A stretch of 64,000 nucleotides of DNA from Deroplatys truncata (lineage: Eukaryota > Arthropoda > Insecta > Mantodea > Mantidae). The notes beneath the pieces were generated by a model. The model ran no database searches, was not told where the DNA came from, and worked only from the letters and a program-made list of their open reading frames with translations. Location: positions 100,297,488-100,361,487 of the forward strand of contig CM060984.1 in NCBI GenBank assembly GCA_030765065.1. Reading direction: 5' to 3'. The position numbers were made by a program, and so were the translations under genes. Positions 58,270 through 64,000 of this stretch are shown in pieces (the stretch's first letter is position 1; each line of letters opens with the position of its first letter).

Positions 58270-59650
58270 TAACAGGTAAGTAATTCAGCTAGTATTGCAA
58301 GAGACTGACTGGATCATAGCAGTGTATGATTTCATAGGTAATTCAGCTAGTATCGTATGTATTTAGGCTAATTCATCTAGTATCACTGGAGGATAGATTC
58401 CAGAGGCTAACTGCATCATGGCTCTGCATGATTTCACAGGTAATTCAGCTAGTATCGTAGGTATTTAGGCTAATTCAGCTAGTATCACAAGAGGATAGAT
58501 TTTAGGGTTGGGTATAGCTTAGTGTCGTATTTCACAGGCAATTCAGAGGGTATCGTAGGTATTTAGGATAATTCAAGTAACATAGGTGTTTAGAGTAATT
58601 AAGCAAGCATTACAGGAGGGTAGGCTCCAGGGGTTGGTTATAACCTAGCTTCGTATTTCACAGATAGTTCAGGTAATATCGTAAGTATTTGAGGTAATCG
58701 ACATAGCTTCACAGATATTATTGATAATTTCGATCAGAGATTTGTATCACAGCTATTTAAGGTAAATGCAGGTGATTCAGGTTGTATCAATGGTATTTGA
58801 GTCATTTTAACAGGTAATTCATCTAGTATCATTGGTATTTAAGGCAAACCAGATAGTATCACAGGTGCTCGTGCTAATTTAGAGCAGGAATTCGTATCTG
58901 AGCTAGTTAAGGTAATTTCACATGATTCGGGTGGTATCACAGGTATTTAAGTCATTTTCACAGGCAATTCAGCTAGTATCTTGAGCATTTAAGCTAATTC
59001 AGCTAGTATCACAGGAGGCTAGATTCCAGAGGCTAACTGCATCATAGCTATGCATGATTTCACAGCTAATTCAGCTAGTATCGTAGGTATTTAGGCTAAT
59101 TCAGCTAGTATCACAGGAGGTTAGATTCCAGGGTTGGGTATAGCATAGTTTCATATTTCACAGGTAATTCAGAGGGTATCGTAGGTATTTAGGATAATTC
59201 AAGTAACATAGGTGTTTAGAGTAATTAAGCAAGCATTACAGGAGGGTAGGTTCCAGGGGTTGGTTATAGCCTAGTTTCGTATTTTACAGATAGTTCAGAT
59301 AATATCGTAAGTATTTGGGTAATCAGCATAGTTTCACAGATGCTCGTGATAATTTTTATCAGAGATTTGTATCACAGCTATTTAAGGTAAGTGCAGGTGA
59401 TTCAGGTTGTATCAATGGTATTTGTGTCATTTTAACAGGTAATTCAGATAGTGTCTAGGTATTTGGGCGATTCAAGCATCATAGGTGTTTAGAGTAACTC
59501 AGCTAGTATCACAGGAGGCTAGATTCAATGATCAGGGTTTCGTATCAGAGCTATTTAATGTAATTTCACTTGATTCGAGTAGTATCACAGGTATTTAAGT
59601 CATTTAACGGGCAATTCAACCAGTATCACAAGTACTCATGGTAATATAGA
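58270..59650. repeat. higher-order tandem repeat, about 30-bp subunits in about 625-bp blocks
   Basis: Short phrases 'caggtaattcagctagtatc' and 'gtaggtatttaggctaattc' alternate. A longer block recurs: 'gataattcaagtaacatagg' through 'gcaagcattacaggagggta' occurs near 58566 and again near 59190. Internal order is preserved between the two blocks, so this is a segmental tandem duplication layered on a short repeat. No coding potential was seen. Confidence 0.88.
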
Positions 59651-60023
59651 GAGTAATTAAATTATAAAACATTTCTCATCCAACGTTACAACAATTTATA
59701 TACTTTTTTCTAAATCTTACAAACTTATTATATGTTAAACAGTTATTGTACGATGCGGAGAGGGATAAACTGCATATTGGTTCACAAATTGAAAAGCTTT
59801 ACGTCAACATACCTTTATTTTAGTTAGGTGTAGATGTCTCTCCCCTTTTATCTAGGCTTGAGACTAGCACTAGGATTGCTCCTAATGGCAGGGTTACCAC
59901 CTTCCCTTCCATCTTCTTCTTTCTTCATCAGGCGTCAGCTATCTGCATATACAGCACACAGATAACCTTCTTTTTTAAGATTGTAGACTCACGATAAAAT
60001 CTTTATCTTTAACTTACATTCTT
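59651..60023 (-). other. 3' flank of the polymerase gene
   Basis: AT-rich sequence between the repeat block and the stop codon. It contains a candidate polyadenylation signal and no other feature. Confidence 0.5.
59814..59819 (-). terminator. candidate polyadenylation signal for the polymerase gene
   Basis: AATAAA on the minus strand, about 205 nt past the stop codon. It is a common hexamer in AT-rich DNA, so support comes from position only. Confidence 0.4.
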
Positions 60024-63000
60024 TTAAGCACTGTTTGTAATGGCGTAATGTCCATACGCATATGTTGTTATCCCATCCTCAGCAATAATTCTTTTATCAT
60101 CAAACGGAGTCAATGCAATTTTCTTCACTTGCACTGTAGCAAGAGCATGCTTTCGTGATAGGATCAGATTCATAGGTGTTCTGATGATTTCACAGGTTTT
60201 AAGACAGTCTGTATAGCTGTCAAACGAAATGTACTGCTTAATAGCGCTACGTTTTATACCTTTAATCTTTTTTATCATTGACCCTTGAATATCTAAGGCA
60301 TACATCTTAGGACGTAGTCCAACAAAGCGTAGGATGATTTTGCTATTAGCCTCATCTTTAAATTTTCCCAATACCTTTTTGTTCTGAGTAGAGTAACATA
60401 TATGGTTGGCAGGGTAATCAGCTGTATCGAGATGCTCAAGAAAACGTAGCTTGTCCTGGTACACATCTTCAGTTGTTACACGATGAATGAACGAATCAGT
60501 GTCCATATACATAAGCTTCAGGTTTTTAGCTCCATAATAAGGCAACAAAACATCGTAATGATAGTTATACATTAATGTCTTGGAGATGTCCAACACACTC
60601 ATACCAATGTATATAGGCTTGTTGAATACAATCTGACGAGAGGCCATATGTACAGCAGCTAGATTATCAGCATATATCGTCCTGTCGATAAACGTAGGCT
60701 TGGCGATCAGCTTCTCTAGAGTTTTTTCATTGGTCACCAGTCGTATATCCATGCGGTTACGCAGGTTCTCCATAGTTTTTCCAAACATAGCGTTGTTAAA
60801 GAGCTTGTAGAGATCCTTCTCGAAATCATTTGCAGCTTGTTGTCGTAGCCTGTTGTTAAATTCCACATAAGGTTTCAACCACTGAGACTGTCGGAATTGT
60901 AGCACACGATGGATTTTTGTTAGTCGTAGTCCATGACTAAGAGCTTGCTTCAAAGCCATGTAATGCACTACATACTTCTTTCGAGGTCCAAGATGAGGTA
61001 TCAGTTTCTTTGTAGATGATTCCAATGGTTTCATACACTCTGGCAGGAAAGGTAGATCGTTGTGTAGATCGTGAAGTTCAGCAGGATACTCGATGTCAAC
61101 TTCTAATATGTACCCATGAAGATCATCTTCTTGTAGTGTTTCTAAGTTGATTTCTTCAGGTGACACCCACTGAAATCCAGCAAAAGGAAGAGCGTGACAC
61201 ATTGCCCACCCATATTGGTTATTAGCGTCCTCGTATGTGATAAATTGGGTTGGTCTCGACGGATCAAACTTCTCCATATAAGTGTTATTAGCCTCAGCAT
61301 ACCGATGAGAAACTTGGCATAAACCTCCTCTTATACCTGATTCCACCATGAGTAGTTGATCATAATCTTGTAACAGCTCTAACTTAATTCCAGTATACAG
61401 TAACATGGCGTCCCATGTAAGACCTGGAGAGGTAAAATAATGGGCAGGATCAACTTTGTGTGTTTTAAGGGTTTGCTCTCTGAACGTCTCAAAGACATCA
61501 GCTAGAAGAAGTACATCCGAAGTTAAGTAGAGATCGCTGTACTCTCCCAGGTTTCTCACATTGAACAGCTCCCATACATTTCTAGCATGATCGTAGTCAG
61601 TATCAGTAATTTCTTCTTCATTTAATCTATTGTAGAAGGAGTCCTTAGGAGGCAAGCAGGTCTCGTTCAGGACATCCCATGACGTAACAAAATCATATGG
61701 AAATACACCCTTACGGGTCATCAACTTCAATTTGTCTTCTCCAAAGTACTTTAGCGTTTCAGGATACGAGGTTAGATTTTTTACCAACTTATCCAAGCTT
61801 GTACTGAGGAATCGGAAGCTATCCACAAATCGAAGCTTTATATCTCCTACATACTTGGTGAATGAGATATAGCTTTCTTCAGAGTTAGGAATTACCTCCA
61901 CACGTTCACTTGTGCACCCCAGCTCCTTTACAATGAAATGCGAGTCATATCCGCTAAGGTTATGCATGAAGACTGGTATATATTTAGGTGTTTTACAGGC
62001 TAAATTACATTCATTATGAAGACTTCCACGATATTCACCGCTGATGTGATCATGGTCGCGTACTTTATAGTTCTCTTCTGTAAAGGGTTTTCCACACAAG
62101 TAGCATGCTGAAGAAGACTCAAAATCCTTTTGCTGTTGATCCGTAAGTTTCAGAGGCTTAGCAGATTTGTATATATTACCAATCATTTCTGCAAGAGATG
62201 TAAGGTACAGCATAAACTTCTGAGCAGCATCAGCACCACGATACACATAGGGTTGCTTAGGAAGACCAGTTTCGAGATGTTCAACACTGGATGTAGGCTT
62301 CACGTAAACACAGAAGCTCATTGGTGTGTGCTCTTGATAAGGGGTTGTATAGGAAGTTTCAGGATTGGGTATACACGTTTGGCATGGAGTGAGAATACTC
62401 TCAAAATCAGCATAGATGACATAAGGTACTTTCAGCATCCTCTCAACATTTTTAAACTGAACAATTGATTTCTCCTTGGTAGGCATAACTACCCTCGCAA
62501 CACCATGTTGAATACAGAAGGCTACATGTTCTTGCAGTTTTTCCTGTCCACTTCGTCCATATCGATCATCAAAATGTGTAAAGCAGCGCTTACAAGTATA
62601 AACCCGTCCATTATGGTTAGTTTTCTGGCGTCGAACGAGTTTCTCAAAATTCTTTATATACACGTAGTGATGTTTTCCACTGCTGTCATTCAATAGTAGC
62701 AGGTCGCGATGTTCAGGTAGTTCAATGTCAGCAACCTTTATTGGATACACTTCATGCTTCTCATCCAGCCCGAAAACGTTAATGGATATCTTGTTAAACT
62801 TCTCAAATTTAGGTATTTGAGAAAGTGGAGTAGGGTAGGAAACACAGCTGAAGTCGTACTTATCTTGAAGTTCTTTGTATTTGCTGACGCGTTGAGGCTT
62901 GATGCTCACGAATTTGGCCAGTATAGAGTACATGAAACATTTCTCGTCGCTAAAGTTCTGGATGTTTATACATGCTTTCCTTGCTTCAACAGCTGACGGT

Positions 63001-63677
63001 AGTGGTATGTAGCTACTTCCTCGTAACGGGTTGTACTTGTTGATACGAAGTCGAACTCCTTCCACAGCAAGCAAAGCCCAGCTGCTACCCTTAAGCTGAG
63101 ACTCCTCCATTTCAGTCACCAATTTCTTGAATTTCACTTCCATCGTTGAGTCCAGATCAGTTTCCAGGAAAACAGCTTGATTCCGTGTTTTAAATGTTTT
63201 GTCACAGGTTTCTCCAATACTGTTAACAAATCGACACTCAGCCAGCAGATTAATTTTAACACTCTTATGAATGCTAAGCTCTTTATGCACAGCATGGATT
63301 ATACGTTGTTTTGCCTCTTGCAGATACATATTTAGGTCCTTAGCTGATTCGCATCGTATAAAATACGATTTCAATCGTCCTTCGAATGAAGTTTCGTATT
63401 CTTTCATATCGCAGTCCTCCATTGTTGACAGCAACTGATGTTTAGTTAGCTCCAATCTTCTTTTCTTCTGAGGACTGCTTATTTCACATATATCTTCGTG
63501 TCGCTGTCCCTTATAACAATCTTTGAAGGTTACATTACAATGTTTACATTTGAAGAGCTTCTTGCAGCTCATCTCGTGTCTTCTCTTGTCATAACCTCGG
63601 AGGAACTTCTTCCCACATTTTCCGCATGCATATCCAGTAGCGCTTGGAATAATATCCTTATACGCTGAGTTATTCAT
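60024..63677 (-). CDS. Polinton/Maverick-type protein-primed family B DNA polymerase with zinc fingers and endonuclease VII-like domain
   Basis: Intact 1217-codon frame. In order: two Cys/His zinc-finger-like motifs (17-64); a middle region with 'NKYNPLRGSSYIPLP' (213-227) common to Polinton-type polymerases; a further Cys/His cluster (362-388); exonuclease motif I 'YADFES' (D424/E426); an HNH/endonuclease VII-like insert (525-563: 'CYLCGKPF', 'RDHDHISGEYRG', 'HNECN'); exonuclease II 'GYDSHF' (576-581); exonuclease III 'YLTSD' (717-721); polymerase A 'DANNQYG' (D817); B 'KLFNNAMFGK' (958-967); C 'YMDTDS' (1057-1062). All catalytic residues are present. Such enzymes copy linear virus-like transposons from a protein primer. 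No integrase, capsid or ATPase genes are inside the window; they may lie to the right. Related large DNA-virus or plasmid polymerases are the alternative. Confidence 0.9.
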   Translation of the reverse strand: MNNSAYKDIIPSATGYACGKCGKKFLRGYDKRRHEMSCKKLFKCKHCNVTFKDCYKGQRHEDICEISSPQKKRRLELTKHQLLSTMEDCDMKEYETSFEGRLKSYFIRCESAKDLNMYLQEAKQRIIHAVHKELSIHKSVKINLLAECRFVNSIGETCDKTFKTRNQAVFLETDLDSTMEVKFKKLVTEMEESQLKGSSWALLAVEGVRLRINKYNPLRGSSYIPLPSAVEARKACINIQNFSDEKCFMYSILAKFVSIKPQRVSKYKELQDKYDFSCVSYPTPLSQIPKFEKFNKISINVFGLDEKHEVYPIKVADIELPEHRDLLLLNDSSGKHHYVYIKNFEKLVRRQKTNHNGRVYTCKRCFTHFDDRYGRSGQEKLQEHVAFCIQHGVARVVMPTKEKSIVQFKNVERMLKVPYVIYADFESILTPCQTCIPNPETSYTTPYQEHTPMSFCVYVKPTSSVEHLETGLPKQPYVYRGADAAQKFMLYLTSLAEMIGNIYKSAKPLKLTDQQQKDFESSSACYLCGKPFTEENYKVRDHDHISGEYRGSLHNECNLACKTPKYIPVFMHNLSGYDSHFIVKELGCTSERVEVIPNSEESYISFTKYVGDIKLRFVDSFRFLSTSLDKLVKNLTSYPETLKYFGEDKLKLMTRKGVFPYDFVTSWDVLNETCLPPKDSFYNRLNEEEITDTDYDHARNVWELFNVRNLGEYSDLYLTSDVLLLADVFETFREQTLKTHKVDPAHYFTSPGLTWDAMLLYTGIKLELLQDYDQLLMVESGIRGGLCQVSHRYAEANNTYMEKFDPSRPTQFITYEDANNQYGWAMCHALPFAGFQWVSPEEINLETLQEDDLHGYILEVDIEYPAELHDLHNDLPFLPECMKPLESSTKKLIPHLGPRKKYVVHYMALKQALSHGLRLTKIHRVLQFRQSQWLKPYVEFNNRLRQQAANDFEKDLYKLFNNAMFGKTMENLRNRMDIRLVTNEKTLEKLIAKPTFIDRTIYADNLAAVHMASRQIVFNKPIYIGMSVLDISKTLMYNYHYDVLLPYYGAKNLKLMYMDTDSFIHRVTTEDVYQDKLRFLEHLDTADYPANHICYSTQNKKVLGKFKDEANSKIILRFVGLRPKMYALDIQGSMIKKIKGIKRSAIKQYISFDSYTDCLKTCEIIRTPMNLILSRKHALATVQVKKIALTPFDDKRIIAEDGITTYAYGHYAITNSA

Positions 63678-63810
63678 CTTTATTCTTGATGTAATAACGT
63701 ATTAATCACTGATCAATGAAATGTAGACCTCTTCACCTTGACACCACTTTAGAAAGCTGATTATTCTTGGAGAGAACACGATGTTAACACCTCAAGACTA
63801 ATTAGCACAA

Positions 63811-63843
63811 TGAAGTCCAATGCCCTAGATCACCATATTTATA
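63811..63843 (-). promoter_or_regulatory. TATA box and initiator of the polymerase gene
   Basis: Minus strand TATAAATA begins at 63843. TCATTG, an arthropod-type initiator, has its A at 63811, 32 nt downstream, the normal spacing for RNA polymerase II. The leader would be about 134 nt to the ATG at 63677. Confidence 0.65.
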
Positions 63844-63946
63844 GAGGGAGCACGAACCTTTTAGATCAATCATAAACTCGCTCCATAACCACCTGTATAT
63901 GATCGCTCAACGTGTACTAACCCCCCACCCATATAACCTCAAGTCT

Positions 63947-63988
63947 AGAGACAGGATGTTTATGACGTCACACCCAGAGACAGGATGT
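63947..63988. promoter_or_regulatory. upstream control region: palindromic CRE-like site between direct repeats
   Basis: 'AGAGACAGGATGT' occurs at 63947-63959 and again at 63976-63988. Between them is TGACGTCA (63963-63970), a perfect palindrome of the CREB/ATF-binding type. The cluster is 120-180 bp upstream of the predicted start. Binding is inferred from the motif alone. Confidence 0.5.
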
Positions 63989-64000
63989 CTGGCAGCATCA

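Noticed and set aside
62130-62996. Plus-strand frames inside the polymerase gene
   Set aside because: Shadows of the 1217-codon minus-strand gene, without motifs of their own.

Overview
The window reads as nuclear DNA of an arthropod, most likely an insect with a large, AT-rich, repeat-laden genome. It has no bacterial-style operons, rRNA or tRNA genes and no recognisable host gene. Almost everything identifiable is mobile DNA from many superfamilies: a Tx1/L1-like LINE, a Penelope-like element (PLE), LINE remnants, tRNA-headed SINEs, Tc1/mariner elements of three kinds, Mutator-like, Crypton-like, hAT and PIF/Harbinger derivatives, and a Polinton/Maverick-type DNA polymerase gene. The species cannot be named from the sequence alone.

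Layout. 1-1560: old repeat end, plain AT-rich DNA, then T-rich tracts. 1517-6415: minus-strand LINE with a gag-like ORF1 and an APE/RT ORF2 broken by one in-frame TGA. 7-13 kb: copies of an abundant non-autonomous repeat, called family A here, plus SINEs and two GC-rich islands of unknown nature. 13363-16726: PLE (RT plus GIY-YIG) flanked by about 445-bp inverted arms, one arm carrying a hammerhead-ribozyme-like fold and a SINE insertion with a 13-bp duplication. 18.3-19.9 kb: two abutting SINEs and a decayed mariner-like transposase. 20.4-29.0 kb: family A copies ending in a head-to-tail array (23128-29000). 29158-29927: PIF/Harbinger-like MITE. 31.4-34.98 kb: Crypton-type recombinase fragment, foldback repeat, SINE, LINE RNase H remnant. 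35-38 kb: SINE-like units and a microsatellite. 38247-39563: Tc1-like element with a hAT MITE inserted at its very end. 40-46.3 kb: more family A, a second hAT MITE, a Mutator-like transposase pseudogene. 47281-48555: mariner-like element with about 100-bp terminal inverted repeats. 49.8-55.2 kb: reverse-strand family A array and a mariner nested in an old copy. 56.84-59.65 kb: three different tandem-repeat blocks. 60024-63677: intact 1217-aa protein-primed-type DNA polymerase B on the minus strand with its own TATA/initiator promoter and upstream control elements.

The features interact by nesting rather than as a pathway: SINE into PLE, PLE probably into an old family A copy, hAT MITE into the Tc1 end, mariner into a family A copy. 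The only long open gene with all expected motifs in place is the polymerase gene at the right edge. The LINE ORF1 is also open. All other transposase or recombinase genes show frameshifts, stops, truncation or a lost catalytic residue.
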